This document shows, one piece after another, positions 1 to 7,686 of a stretch of DNA of 64,000 bases; position 1 is the stretch's first letter, and the number at the start of each line of letters is the position of its first letter. Origin of the DNA: Sulfitobacter aestuariivivens (GTDB lineage Bacteria; Pseudomonadota; Alphaproteobacteria; Rhodobacterales; Rhodobacteraceae); NCBI RefSeq assembly GCF_014763045.1, contig NZ_JACTAG010000003.1, forward strand, positions 186,001 through 250,000. The letters are read 5' to 3'. The translations under genes and the position numbers were made by a program. The notes beneath the pieces are model-generated. The model saw only the letters and a list, made by a program, of their open reading frames with translations. It was not told the origin of the DNA and made no database searches.

Positions 1-171
1 ACCAAACCGGCGGCGTTTATTGGCAATCGCCTTCATCTCTTTGCGAACTTCAGGATTATCCGGCAGTTTGTCGCGCCGGACGGTCTTGGGATCGACACCA
101 ACAAGCCTGCACGCCCGACGTTGCGAGATGTCATGATCCCGCATCGCTTTGCGTGCTGCAGCCCGTCGCAT
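1..171 (-). CDS. IS3-family transposase OrfB, N-terminal part cut by window edge
   Basis: The reverse strand stays open to the window edge from an ATG at 171. The visible 57 residues include MRRAAARKAMRD, QRRACRLVGV and NKRRRFG, matching the start of IS3 OrfB, the DDE-type transposase catalytic subunit. The DDE residues lie outside the window. The frame continues upstream of the ATG through KELTTPN into the orfA overlap, so the native product is probably an OrfAB fusion made by frameshifting near the end of orfA, with this ATG as an alternative start. Confidence 0.8.
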   Translation of the reverse strand, partial: MRRAAARKAMRDHDISQRRACRLVGVDPKTVRRDKLPDNPEVRKEMKAIANKRRRFG

Positions 172-182
172 GTTCGGTGTCG

Positions 183-446
183 TCAGTTCTTTCCCAGCAA
201 ATCCTTCAGCACGACGTTGTCCAGCATTGTATCGGCCAACAAACGCTTCAGCTTCGCGTTCTCGTCAGTGATCGCACGCAGCTTCGCCGCATCCGATACT
301 TCCATGCCGCCATACTGTGCCTTGAACTTGTAGAATGTCCCTTGGCTGAGACCGTGCTTGCGGCACACATCCGCAGTCGGCATCCCTGCTTCCTGCTCTT
401 TGATCATCCCGATAATCTGGGCTTCGCTAAACCGGCTCTTTCGCAT
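183..446 (-). CDS. IS3-family transposase OrfA
   Basis: This 87-residue protein has the helix-turn-helix layout of IS3 Orf[17 protein letters not shown], then [23 protein letters not shown], then a leucine-zipper-like [11 protein letters not shown]. It binds the element's ends and forms the N-terminal half of the OrfAB transposase. It starts with ATG about 45 bases inside the terminal repeat and ends at the presumed frameshift zone before orfB. Nothing in it looks broken, so the element may be functional if orfB is complete beyond the edge. Confidence 0.9.
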   Translation of the reverse strand: MRKSRFSEAQIIGMIKEQEAGMPTADVCRKHGLSQGTFYKFKAQYGGMEVSDAAKLRAITDENAKLKRLLADTMLDNVVLKDLLGKN

Positions 447-490
447 CTGTTTGCTCCTTCGAAAGGTTGAGCAAACTCTACATCAAAGTG

Positions 491-514
491 AGGGAAGTTT
501 CGGGGGGCAGGTCA
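491..514. repeat. Terminal inverted repeat end of the IS3-family element
   Basis: Read on the reverse strand this segment starts TGACCTGCCCCCCG and continues AAACTTCCCT, the kind of terminus seen in IS407-like elements. It lies just upstream of orfA, the expected place for the left terminal repeat. The matching right end is outside the window, so the exact boundary is inferred. Confidence 0.65.
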
Positions 515-717
515 CAGCCAAAGCGCCAGCCCTGTCGCACCAAATGCGCGGCAATCATTAATGCACGCTACAGGCGTGACGCGGGATGTCGCTGTCCGAC
601 GTGCTTTGCCCTTGACGTTGAGTTCAGTCTGAATGTGTAGAAGTCCATTTTGAGCCCATTTTGCAACTCGGGGCGGGAAATTCGAAAGTCTACGTTATGG
701 CATTGCCGTGGTAGTCA

Positions 718-2043
718 CTATTTGACTTCATACATAACCCATTCTCCGGGAACGCCCTTCAACTCGCGACTCCCCAGTGCGACAAATTCAAGGCCGGAAC
801 CGACGACCAAGTCTTTTACGGTTTGTGAGCACATAATGGTTTGTGGTTCTGCCTCCGACATTATTCTCGCGGCAATATGAACTGCGAGGCCGCTCAGGTC
901 TTCGCCACGTAGTTCGCATTCACCCGTGTGTACCCCTATCTGGCATTGCAAACCCAGCCGCTGGACATCTTCGCTGATCATTTTTGCGCATTCGATGGCT
1001 CTCGTTGGCCCACTGAAGGAAATCAGATAACCGTCGCCTGTATGTTTGATCCTGATACCGTCAAACGAAGCGATCCTACGATCTACATTGAAGTCAAGCT
1101 GTTCAAGAATGCTCTTCCACCTGTCATCACCCATAGCAGCAAGGTGATTTGTCGACCCGACGATGTCGAGAAACATGACTGTTCTCAGAGCTCTGGTGTA
1201 AGATGAACTGGAAGTCTCACCACTCACAAATTGCTCAATCTCGGCGATTAGCCGATCCTGATCGCCATACCATACGATATGATCATCTCCGGGGATAACT
1301 CGCAATTCGGCTTTTGGAATGTTGGCTGCAAGATATCGCGCATGGAAAATTGGACACCATTGATCGTCTTCACGGTGCAATATCATGGTCGGCACTTGGA
1401 TAGTTTGCAGGATATCGCGGTAGTCTATTTGATAATTCATACGGGTAAAATTCTCAGCAGTACGAGGGCTAGCTGAGTAACGCAAATAAGCAGCGTACCA
1501 CTCCGCAGCAGAGTGATCTTTCGATATACTCGGCGCACCGCTTAACAGAGCGAAAGGTTCCCCCCAATTCTCTATGAAACCGGCAATCTCCGCTTCGGCC
1601 TCGTCTTTTTGGAGCCCATAAGGATAGTCTTCCGCCCACTGGTACTTTGATCTGCTGCCATTCAATATCAAATGACTAACGCGCTCCGGAAATGTCGCCG
1701 CAAACACCGATGACATCGCGCCGCCTTCCGACACGCCAAACAAAACTGCGCGTTCTGAGCCAACCGCATCCAGCACGGCATTGATGTCTTCGGACCGTTG
1801 CTCCAGTGTGGCAACACCGACGTCTCGATCAGACATACCGGTACCGCGTTTATCAAACACAATAACACGTGCCCGTTGGCCAAGTTTTTTCAGGAAACGC
1901 GAGTAGTCAGGACTTTCCCACCCGTACTCGACGTTTGTCAGCCAACCAAGTGCGAACAGCAAATCAAATGGTCCATCTCCAAAAACTTGGTAGGCGATAT
2001 TCAGTTCACCGCACTTCGCATACTGTGTCTTGGGTCGTTTCAT
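718..2043 (-). CDS. Alpha/beta-hydrolase fused to class III adenylate/guanylate cyclase
   Basis: This 441-residue fusion has an N-terminal alpha/beta hydrolase (about 1-275) with a GVSEGG nucleophile elbow (Ser105), acid HREDD (about 224-226) and His255. The C-terminal class III nucleotidyl cyclase domain (about 287-440) carries metal-binding Asp293 in FLDIVGST, Asp337 in HTGDG, Lys333 and Arg393 in VHIAAR. The usual transition-state Asn is His389, as I recall for hydrolase-linked cyclases, so activity is plausible but not certain. The start at 2043 was chosen because conservation begins there; an upstream in-frame extension to 2208 is open but unlike the family. It lies alone beside an IS element and reads less GC-rich than its neighbours, which fits acquired DNA. 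The hydrolase substrate and the cyclic nucleotide are unknown. Confidence 0.85.
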   Translation of the reverse strand: MKRPKTQYAKCGELNIAYQVFGDGPFDLLFALGWLTNVEYGWESPDYSRFLKKLGQRARVIVFDKRGTGMSDRDVGVATLEQRSEDINAVLDAVGSERAVLFGVSEGGAMSSVFAATFPERVSHLILNGSRSKYQWAEDYPYGLQKDEAEAEIAGFIENWGEPFALLSGAPSISKDHSAAEWYAAYLRYSASPRTAENFTRMNYQIDYRDILQTIQVPTMILHREDDQWCPIFHARYLAANIPKAELRVIPGDDHIVWYGDQDRLIAEIEQFVSGETSSSSYTRALRTVMFLDIVGSTNHLAAMGDDRWKSILEQLDFNVDRRIASFDGIRIKHTGDGYLISFSGPTRAIECAKMISEDVQRLGLQCQIGVHTGECELRGEDLSGLAVHIAARIMSEAEPQTIMCSQTVKDLVVGSGLEFVALGSRELKGVPGEWVMYEVK

Positions 2044-2254
2044 ATTGTCCCGTCGCCTTATCCGGTTTGCCAGCTCCGAACCCTTGCTCTCACTTTGGTT
2101 TAAATGTCCGTCCATTGCAAAGCGGTCATCGGCGCAAGTCCAGAGAAAGCGCGGTTTGTCCGCAAAGCCGCCGTACCGCCCTTCAATGCAGCAAGAATTA
2201 CCGGTCATATATCCACTGCGTTAGAAAACTGCGCAAATATGCGGGCCATTTGCC

Positions 2255-2283
2255 TTGACCCTACCCGCCCCACACCCTAAACG
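2255..2283 (+). promoter_or_regulatory. Possible promoter upstream of rplB
   Basis: TTGACC at 2255-2260 is followed by 17 bases and TAAACG at 2278-2283. The spacing matches the candidate promoters before rpmC, rplO and rpsM. The -10 box is weak, and a terminator follows at once, so this may be chance or an attenuated promoter. Confidence 0.3.
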
Positions 2284-2297
2284 ACCCCATCGGCAAG

Positions 2298-2326
2298 GCC
2301 CCGGATTCGTCCGGGGCGTTTGTTTT
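2298..2326 (+). terminator. Rho-independent terminator in the gap before rplB
   Basis: A perfect 8-bp stem GCCCCGGA/TCCGGGGC with a TTCG loop is followed by GTTTGTTTT. No forward gene ends just upstream here. It may be left from the ribosomal block that preceded rplB (rplW usually sits there), or act as an attenuator ahead of rplB. Confidence 0.75.
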
Positions 2327-2334
2327 GGGCGATT

Positions 2335-2422
2335 GCCGGGGTGAACCCCGGCCTACGCTCAGCGGGACGGTCGGGGGTTTCCGGCATCCCGGATATGCGG
2401 CGTAGGTCGGGCTTCAGCCCGG
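2335..2422. repeat. Pair of facing REP-like palindromes
   Basis: Two short palindromes face each other: GCCGGGG-TGAA-CCCCGGC followed by CTACGC (2335-2358), and GCGTAGG followed by GTCGGGC-TTCA-GCCCGGC (2400-2422). The same unit recurs after rplP and between rpoA and rplQ. The rest of 2044-2510 holds the terminator and promoter candidate listed separately and no credible gene. Confidence 0.7.
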
Positions 2423-2510
2423 CTTGGGCGCACCAAACCGGGCACCTACGGGGGCCTATAACATAGCCAGCCACGTGCTGGCGCTACATAGCTAACGGAA
2501 GAAAGCAAAC

Positions 2511-3353
2511 ATGGCACTCAAGTCGTATAAACCGACGACGCCGGGCCAGCGTGGGCTGGTGCTGATCGACCGTTCGGAGCTTTGGAAAGGCCGCCCGGTC
2601 AAGTCCCTTACAGAGGGCCTGACCAAGAATGGCGGACGGAACAACACCGGACGGATCACAATGCGTCGCAAAGGCGGTGGGGCAAAGCGCCTTTACCGTA
2701 TCGTTGATTTCAAGCGCAACAAGATGGACATGTCCGCTGTTGTCGCCCGCATCGAATATGACCCGAACCGGACCGCGTTTATTGCGCTGATCCAGTATGA
2801 AGATGGTGAGCAGGCCTATATCCTGGCGCCGCAGCGTCTGGCCGTCGGTGACAAGGTCATCGCCGGTGCGAAGGTCGACATCAAGCCGGGCAACGCGATG
2901 CCGTTCTCTGGCATGCCCATCGGGACGATCATCCACAACATCGAGATGAAGCCCGGCAAGGGGGGTCAGATCGCCCGTGCCGCCGGTACTTACGCCCAGT
3001 TCGTGGGCCGTGACGGTGGTTATGCTCAGATCCGTCTGAGCAGTGGCGAGCTGCGTCTCGTGCGTCAGGAATGCATGGCCACCGTTGGTGCCGTGTCCAA
3101 CCCCGACAATTCGAACCAGAACTACGGCAAAGCGGGCCGCATGCGTCACAAGGGCATTCGCCCGTCTGTGCGTGGTGTGGTGATGAACCCGATCGATCAC
3201 CCGCACGGTGGTGGTGAAGGCCGGACCTCTGGTGGTCGTCACCCGGTTTCCCCGTGGGGCAAGCCAACCAAGGGTGCCAAGACCCGTAACAAGAACAAAG
3301 CGTCCAGCAAGCTGATCATCCGCTCGCGGCACGCCAAGAAGAAGGGGCGTTAG
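2511..3353 (+). CDS. rplB: 50S ribosomal protein L2
   Basis: The 280 residues are the usual length for bacterial L2, which binds 23S rRNA near the peptidyl-transferase centre and the subunit interface. The start [14 protein letters not shown], the [12 protein letters not shown] segment with the conserved functional His, and the basic C-terminus are all present. A GGAAG ribosome-binding site lies about 10 bases before the ATG. In most bacteria rplW comes directly before; here there is a 467-base gap with a terminator, palindromes and an acquired gene. rpsS follows after 2 bases. Confidence 0.99.
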   Translation: MALKSYKPTTPGQRGLVLIDRSELWKGRPVKSLTEGLTKNGGRNNTGRITMRRKGGGAKRLYRIVDFKRNKMDMSAVVARIEYDPNRTAFIALIQYEDGEQAYILAPQRLAVGDKVIAGAKVDIKPGNAMPFSGMPIGTIIHNIEMKPGKGGQIARAAGTYAQFVGRDGGYAQIRLSSGELRLVRQECMATVGAVSNPDNSNQNYGKAGRMRHKGIRPSVRGVVMNPIDHPHGGGEGRTSGGRHPVSPWGKPTKGAKTRNKNKASSKLIIRSRHAKKKGR

Positions 3354-3355
3354 AT

Positions 3356-3634
3356 ATGTCTCGTTCCGTATGGAAAGGCCCTTTTGTTGACAGCTATGTC
3401 CTCAAGAAGGCAGAAGCGTCGCGCGAGAGCGGTCGTAACGAAGTGATCAAGATCTGGTCGCGCCGTTCCACGATCCTGCCGCAGTTTGTGGGTCTGACTT
3501 TTGGCGTTTACAACGGCCACAAGCACATCCCCGTCAACGTCAGCGAAGAAATGATCGGTCAGAAGTTCGGTGAGTATTCACCGACCCGGACCTATTACGG
3601 TCACGCTGCCGATAAGAAGGCGAAGCGCAAATGA
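3356..3634 (+). CDS. rpsS: 30S ribosomal protein S19
   Basis: This 92-residue protein starts [12 protein letters not shown] and contains [11 protein letters not shown] and GHKHIPV, all diagnostic of S19. S19 forms a complex with S13 in the head of the 30S subunit near the A site. It starts 2 bases after rplB ends, and its stop codon overlaps the start of rplV, so translational coupling is likely. Confidence 0.99.
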   Translation: MSRSVWKGPFVDSYVLKKAEASRESGRNEVIKIWSRRSTILPQFVGLTFGVYNGHKHIPVNVSEEMIGQKFGEYSPTRTYYGHAADKKAKRK

Positions 3635-4011
3635 GCAAGGATAAGAACCCGCGCCGCGTGGCGGACAATGAGGCACGCGCCAAGCTGCGCATGCTGAAAA
3701 CGTCGCCGCAGAAACTGAACCTCGTTGCTGGTCTGATCCGTGGCAAGAAGGTGGACAAGGCCCTGACGGACCTCACCTTCAGCAAAAAGCGGATCGCGCA
3801 GGATGTGAAGAAGTGTCTTCAGTCCGCGATTGCCAATGCCGAGAACAACCACAACCTCGACGTCGACGAATTGATCGTTGCAGAGGCTTATGTCGGCAAG
3901 AACCTGACCATGAAGCGTGGTCGTCCACGTGCCCGTGGCCGGTTTGGCAAGATCATGAAGCCGTTTGCCGAAGTCACCATCGTCGTGCGTCAAGTTGAGG
4001 AGCAAGCATAA
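3631..4011 (+). CDS. rplV: 50S ribosomal protein L22
   Basis: The 126-residue product has the L22 core, including [16 protein letters not shown] and the [12 protein letters not shown] loop that reaches into the peptide exit tunnel, where macrolide-resistance changes map in other bacteria. The ATG overlaps the rpsS stop, and its own stop overlaps the rpsC start by one base. The order rpsS-rplV-rpsC is that of the conserved S10 operon. Confidence 0.99.
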   Translation: MSKDKNPRRVADNEARAKLRMLKTSPQKLNLVAGLIRGKKVDKALTDLTFSKKRIAQDVKKCLQSAIANAENNHNLDVDELIVAEAYVGKNLTMKRGRPRARGRFGKIMKPFAEVTIVVRQVEEQA

Positions 4012-4718
4012 TGGGTAACAAAGTCAACCCGATCGGCATGCGCCTGCAGGTCAACCGCACCTGGGACAGCCGCTGGTATGCAGACACCAAGGATTATGGT
4101 GATCTGTTGCTGGAAGACATCGCCATCCGCGCCTTCATCAAGGAAGAGTGCAAGCAGGCCGGTGTGGCCCGTGTGATCATCGAGCGTCCGCACAAGAAGT
4201 GCCGCGTCACGATCCACACAGCCCGCCCCGGAGTCATCATCGGCAAGAAGGGTGCAGACATCGAAGGTCTGCGTCAGAAGATTGCCAAGATGACCTCGAG
4301 CGAGTTGCACCTCAACATCGTTGAGGTTCGCAAGCCCGAGCTGGATGCCGCACTGGTGGGTGAGAGCATCGCACAGCAGCTGGAGCGCCGGGTGTCTTTC
4401 CGTCGCGCCATGAAGCGTGCCGTGCAGAACGCCATGCGCATGGGTGCCCTGGGCATTCGTGTGAACCTTGCGGGACGTCTGGGTGGCGCAGAGATTGCGC
4501 GCACCGAGTGGTACCGCGAAGGTCGCGTGCCCTTGCACACCCTGCGTGCGGATATTGATTACGCCCATGTCGAAGCCGAGACTGCCTATGGCATCATCGG
4601 TATCAAGACATGGATCTTCAAAGGCGAGATCATGGAACATGATCCTGCCGCACGTGATCGCAAGCACCAGGAACTTCAGGACGGCCCGGCACCTCGCGGT
4701 GCAGGCGGTCGGCGTTAA
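4011..4718 (+). CDS. rpsC: 30S ribosomal protein S3
   Basis: The 235 residues match S3 in length. Features include the start [11 protein letters not shown], the KH-type GXXG loop (VIIGKKGAD) that grips RNA, and a C-terminal domain with [19 protein letters not shown]3 sits at the mRNA entry of the 30S subunit and contributes to helicase activity. Its start overlaps the rplV stop in TAATG, and rplP follows after 10 bases. Confidence 0.99.
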   Translation: MGNKVNPIGMRLQVNRTWDSRWYADTKDYGDLLLEDIAIRAFIKEECKQAGVARVIIERPHKKCRVTIHTARPGVIIGKKGADIEGLRQKIAKMTSSELHLNIVEVRKPELDAALVGESIAQQLERRVSFRRAMKRAVQNAMRMGALGIRVNLAGRLGGAEIARTEWYREGRVPLHTLRADIDYAHVEAETAYGIIGIKTWIFKGEIMEHDPAARDRKHQELQDGPAPRGAGGRR

Positions 4719-4728
4719 GGAGTAGATC

Positions 4729-5142
4729 ATGCTACAGCCAAAACGGACGAAATTCCGCAAGCAGTTCAAAGGCTCTATCAAGGGTCTGGCGAAGGGCGGG
4801 TCTGACCTGAACTTCGGCACCTACGGGTTGAAAGCACTGCAGCCTGAACGCGTCACAGCGCGTCAGATCGAAGCGGCACGTCGTGCCATGACGCGTCACA
4901 TGAAGCGTCAGGGCCGTGTCTGGATCCGCATCTTCCCGGATGTGCCCGTGACCTCCAAGCCCGTCGAAGTGCGTATGGGTAAGGGTAAAGGTTCCGTGGA
5001 TTTCTGGGCGGCCAAGGTCAAACCTGGCCGGATCATGTTCGAGATCGACGGTGTGAACGATGACATTGCGCGTGAAGCGCTGCGTCTGGCGGCGATGAAA
5101 CTGCCGATCAAGACGCGGGTTGTTGTCAGAGAAGATTGGTAA
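4729..5142 (+). CDS. rplP: 50S ribosomal protein L16
   Basis: The 137-residue protein starts [15 protein letters not shown] and contains [16 protein letters not shown] and [11 protein letters not shown], the L16 signature. L16 helps place the A-site tRNA and completes late 50S assembly. A GGAG ribosome-binding site precedes the ATG. The usual next gene, rpmC, is missing here and instead lies 4.6 kb away, after a REP-like palindrome, a strong terminator and six accessory genes. Confidence 0.99.
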   Translation: MLQPKRTKFRKQFKGSIKGLAKGGSDLNFGTYGLKALQPERVTARQIEAARRAMTRHMKRQGRVWIRIFPDVPVTSKPVEVRMGKGKGSVDFWAAKVKPGRIMFEIDGVNDDIAREALRLAAMKLPIKTRVVVREDW

Positions 5143-5144
5143 GT

Positions 5145-5168
5145 GGCGGGGTAAACCCCGCCCTACGC
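5145..5168. repeat. REP-like palindrome after rplP
   Basis: GGCGGGG-TAAA-CCCCGCC followed by CTACGC begins two bases after the rplP stop. It is the same unit as at 2335, 2400, 22960 and 22996. A related partial unit (GTAGGGTGGGCAA) lies near 5274. The remaining 5143-5502 gap holds only the terminator listed next. Confidence 0.7.
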
Positions 5169-5205
5169 CGGGTGTTCGTGCCCGTCGATGCTTGAGAGAT
5201 TGAGG

Positions 5206-5241
5206 GCCCCTGCTGAGAGATCAGCGGGGGCTTTCGTTTTT
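5206..5241 (+). terminator. Rho-independent terminator after rplP
   Basis: An 11-bp stem, GCCCCTGCTGA/TCAGCGGGGGC with one G-T pair and a GAGA loop, is followed by TTTCGTTTTTG. It closes the rplB-rpsS-rplV-rpsC-rplP block, so rpmC and the genes after it probably need their own promoter. Confidence 0.88.
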
Positions 5242-5502
5242 GTGTCGGGCGAGATTGCGATCCGGGCCTGTGGGTAGGGTGGGCAATGTGTACACCACTG
5301 CGTGAGGATTTTGTGAAGCTGGGTGCTGCGTCCCTGAGGATCATAGAGTTGCGCAAATAAAATGGCATAGCGAACCCGTCAGATCGCCATTCACCGACCG
5401 GCGATGCTCAGCTTTTGGTGATCGCTCTGGCCTTTGGGTCTGCCCGTCTTTACCATCCGTGATGCGCACTGTCGTTCCGCCAAGGCAAAAAGGATACCCC
5501 CC

Positions 5503-5700
5503 ATGAAACAAGTCCCCAAGCCCACCACCGATGAAGATCTGATCCAAGCCTTTCTCGACAAGGGTGGCGAGGTGAAGAAGGGCAAGACCAAGCCGATGCC
5601 CGAAGGGTTGGGGCTCAGCAACAACCAGTGGGGCAATAAGCTGACCAAGGAAGAGAAGGCTGCCGTCAAGGCACTGGAAGAGGCGGCCAAGAAGGCCTGA
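5503..5700 (+). CDS. Small charged protein of unknown function
   Basis: This 65-residue ORF starts at an ATG preceded by AAGGA about 8 bases upstream; an upstream in-frame GTG/ATG extension lacks such a site. The protein is Lys- and Glu-rich, has no signal peptide or membrane segment, and ends in an Ala/Lys/Glu helix (EEKAAVKALEEAAKKA). I do not recognise a family. It sits between the rplP terminator and the reverse-strand hemerythrin gene, facing it with a 13-base gap. Its good ribosome-binding site and ribosomal-like composition support expression. Confidence 0.65.
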   Translation: MKQVPKPTTDEDLIQAFLDKGGEVKKGKTKPMPEGLGLSNNQWGNKLTKEEKAAVKALEEAAKKA

Positions 5701-5713
5701 CCGGGAGTGGTTT

Positions 5714-6298
5714 TCACACCATGACGCCGTAGACCCCCAGCGCTTCTTCGAGGGCAGTTTCCTCGTAGTGAAAGTGTGATTTCACGACCTTGACCAATTG
5801 CTCGAAAATCGCGGTCGCCTCGCCAAAGGTGGCCGCGTCGGGGGTGGCTGTAAGCGTGTGGGAAACGGCGGCCAGTCTTTCGAGAAGTTCGTGCACGACT
5901 TTGTGTTCGGCCCGCAGGCGGTCCACTACGGCGCGCATGGCGTCTGATCCCCGGGCGTGGAGTTGGGGAAAGATCGACTGTTCCTCGATATTGTGGTGCA
6001 TGGTCAGCACATGGCATTCCTGCCCGCATAGCGTGCCAAAGGCGCGGAAGTTCTGCGCCATTTCAGCATTAAGCACGATTTGGACCAGTTCCGCGGGCGG
6101 TGCATCCCCGGCTTTGATCCGATGCAGGACCTGTGCGATGCGCGACAGATCCATCAGGTAGTGGCGGTGGATGGCGGCAAGGTGGCGACCGGGCCCGCGC
6201 TGTGCGTCGTCTGCCTGCGCGAACCGGGGCCGGTCAGGGCGCTTGGTGCTGTCGACGGTCAGGTCGGCCAGCGGTACGTCACGCAACGGGTCACTCAT
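5714..6298 (-). CDS. Hemerythrin HHE-domain protein
   Basis: This 194-residue protein has the four-helix hemerythrin layout with iron-ligand-type motifs: HLAAIHRHYL, LTMHHNIEEQSIFP, LRAEHKVVHELLE and KSHFHYEETALEEAL. Such domains hold a di-iron site and act in oxygen or nitric oxide sensing, or in iron-sulphur repair. There is no signal peptide, so it should be cytoplasmic. Its ATG overlaps the stop of the membrane nuclease gene upstream (4-base overlap), so the two are probably translated together. The ligand is not predictable from the sequence. Confidence 0.88.
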   Translation of the reverse strand: MSDPLRDVPLADLTVDSTKRPDRPRFAQADDAQRGPGRHLAAIHRHYLMDLSRIAQVLHRIKAGDAPPAELVQIVLNAEMAQNFRAFGTLCGQECHVLTMHHNIEEQSIFPQLHARGSDAMRAVVDRLRAEHKVVHELLERLAAVSHTLTATPDAATFGEATAIFEQLVKVVKSHFHYEETALEEALGVYGVMV

Positions 6299-6882
6299 GC
6301 GGCTTTGCGTCCTTTTTCCTGGGGCATGCGCAGGTGGATTGCGCCGTCGCGGTAGCTGCCCGGGATCAGGAAGCCGGGTTTGTTTATTGCCGGATAGTCC
6401 GAAACCCAGTCGCGGTAACGGTCGTTGGTCACCACGCGGGCGTTCATGTCTGATGCAGCCTTGAGGATCAGCGGGTCGGCCGGGGTGCCCTTGGGGGCGA
6501 TCATCACCCGGTCCGAGGAGATCTTGAGCCTGCGCGCCAGAGCGTCCGGGCCGCGATAAGCGCCATAAAGCTTGTAGCCCGCATTGGCGTCAAAGACTAC
6601 GCCCACTGAGTAGCCTTCCGCGGCCAATCGGTTCAGCGTCAGCTTTACCGGACCAAGGCTGGGTGTTTCGTTGTCCCAATACATCACGTTTGAGCCGTCA
6701 AGGATGATCCGCTGTTTGTCTGCGCGCCAGTTGCGCAGGCGGCGGCGAAACATCAGGGTGCTTATCGCCAGTGCGATGGCGGCTATCAGCATGAGGTCTG
6801 CGTCCCGTGCGATCAGCAGCGCATAGTCCAGTACCACACCCCAGAGCACGAAGAAGCTGCCAGAGACGATCAGGCGCAGCAT
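6295..6882 (-). CDS. Membrane-anchored NYN-domain ribonuclease (Zc3h12a-like)
   Basis: Residues 4-23 and 28-44 form two hydrophobic segments, followed by basic FRRRLRNWR and then a NYN/PIN-type nuclease domain (about 57-175). Acidic residues expected to bind metal are visible: Asp62 in RIILDGSNVMYW, Asp98 in GVVFDANAGY, Asp136 in PADPLILKAA and Asp154 in VVTNDRYRDW. NYN domains cut RNA; the two membrane helices suggest the nuclease faces the cytoplasm from the inner membrane. It overlaps the hemerythrin gene by 4 bases, linking a possible oxygen/NO sensor with RNA cleavage. Length is 195 residues and the substrate is unknown. Confidence 0.82.
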   Translation of the reverse strand: MLRLIVSGSFFVLWGVVLDYALLIARDADLMLIAAIALAISTLMFRRRLRNWRADKQRIILDGSNVMYWDNETPSLGPVKLTLNRLAAEGYSVGVVFDANAGYKLYGAYRGPDALARRLKISSDRVMIAPKGTPADPLILKAASDMNARVVTNDRYRDWVSDYPAINKPGFLIPGSYRDGAIHLRMPQEKGRKAA

Positions 6883-6917
6883 GGCCGGGTACCATTCAGG
6901 GGGCCGGGCATCTGGCG

Positions 6918-7538
6918 TCAGCCCCAGTTGTAGTTAAAAGAGACCGACAGGCGGTCGTCTTCGGACATGTTCATCGGCACCTCGTGGCGCAGCCAGCTTT
7001 CCCAGAGCAGGACATCGCCGACGCCCGGTGCGACATAGGCAAAAGCGCGGCGGTCTTCGGGGGCCTCTTTGGTGCGGCCCGGGGCGGCCATCATCATGGG
7101 CAGCCGGGGGTCTTCGAATTTGATCGCGCTCGCGCCGTCGGGCATGGCGACATAGGTGGTGCCGGAGATCACCGAATGGGGGTGAATGTGGCCGGTGTGG
7201 ATGCCGCCTTCGGGCAGGATGTTGATCCACAGGCTGTCGAGCTTGAGGTGCCTGTCGCCCAGATCCAGGGCAAGATCGGCGGCAAAGGCCGCAACATGCG
7301 CATCGAGCGTTTTGACCAGATCGGCAAAGATCGGGAACCTATAGGGCAGATCGTCCAGCGAGGCATAGGAGGTATAGCCGGGATAGCCGTTGTCGATCGA
7401 CCATTGCTGGCCTGCCTCATCGTCTTCGGCGATGGAATAGCACGAGGCCTCAAGCTCATCCGCGTTAATGGCGGGCGCGTGATCCGACAGCGCGGCGTGG
7501 TAAAGGCGGGTAACGAAGAGAGATTTGATATCGGGCAT
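6918..7538 (-). CDS. TIGR02466-like 2-oxoglutarate/Fe(II) oxygenase family protein
   Basis: The 206-residue protein shows the double-stranded beta-helix pattern of the family: His-rich GGIHTGHIHPHSVISGTTYV (His114-His121), a distal His185 in WLRHEVPMN, and Arg196 in DRLSVSFNYNW, which would bind 2-oxoglutarate. The substrate is unknown; related proteins occur in phages and marine bacteria. It lies 35 bases upstream of the NYN gene on the same strand, so the three reverse genes 5714-7538 may be one operon. No signal peptide is seen. Confidence 0.82.
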   Translation of the reverse strand: MPDIKSLFVTRLYHAALSDHAPAINADELEASCYSIAEDDEAGQQWSIDNGYPGYTSYASLDDLPYRFPIFADLVKTLDAHVAAFAADLALDLGDRHLKLDSLWINILPEGGIHTGHIHPHSVISGTTYVAMPDGASAIKFEDPRLPMMMAAPGRTKEAPEDRRAFAYVAPGVGDVLLWESWLRHEVPMNMSEDDRLSVSFNYNWG

Positions 7539-7686
7539 GGGTGGTCTTTAGCGCCAAGCGCCCCGGACCGCCAGATCAACCGACCTTATTGCGTTTCGAC
7601 TTAACGTTGGATCGCTGCTGCGCTGAATTACCCTTAGGGCGACCGCGAAAAGCATGAGAAATGTCTCACGTCAAATTCGAAACGCC

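Larger units (their letters stand above)
1..514 (-). mobile_element. IS3-family insertion sequence (IS407-like group), left end of element only
   Basis: The orfA and start of orfB are in different frames on the reverse strand, as in IS3 elements that make the transposase by programmed -1 frameshifting. The end beyond orfA carries a terminal sequence starting TGACCTGCCCCC (read on the reverse strand), which resembles IS407-group ends. The rest of orfB and the other terminus lie outside the window, so completeness and the target duplication cannot be judged. It lies 2 kb from rplB, where other genomes usually carry rplW. Confidence 0.85.

Noticed and set aside
2277..2474. 65-residue reverse ORF before rplB
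   Set aside because: It is made of the terminator and REP-like palindromes; coding is not credible.
2484..3332. 282-residue reverse ORF opposite rplB
   Set aside because: It lies fully antisense to rplB with third-position bias from the coding strand; no ribosome-binding site and no family.
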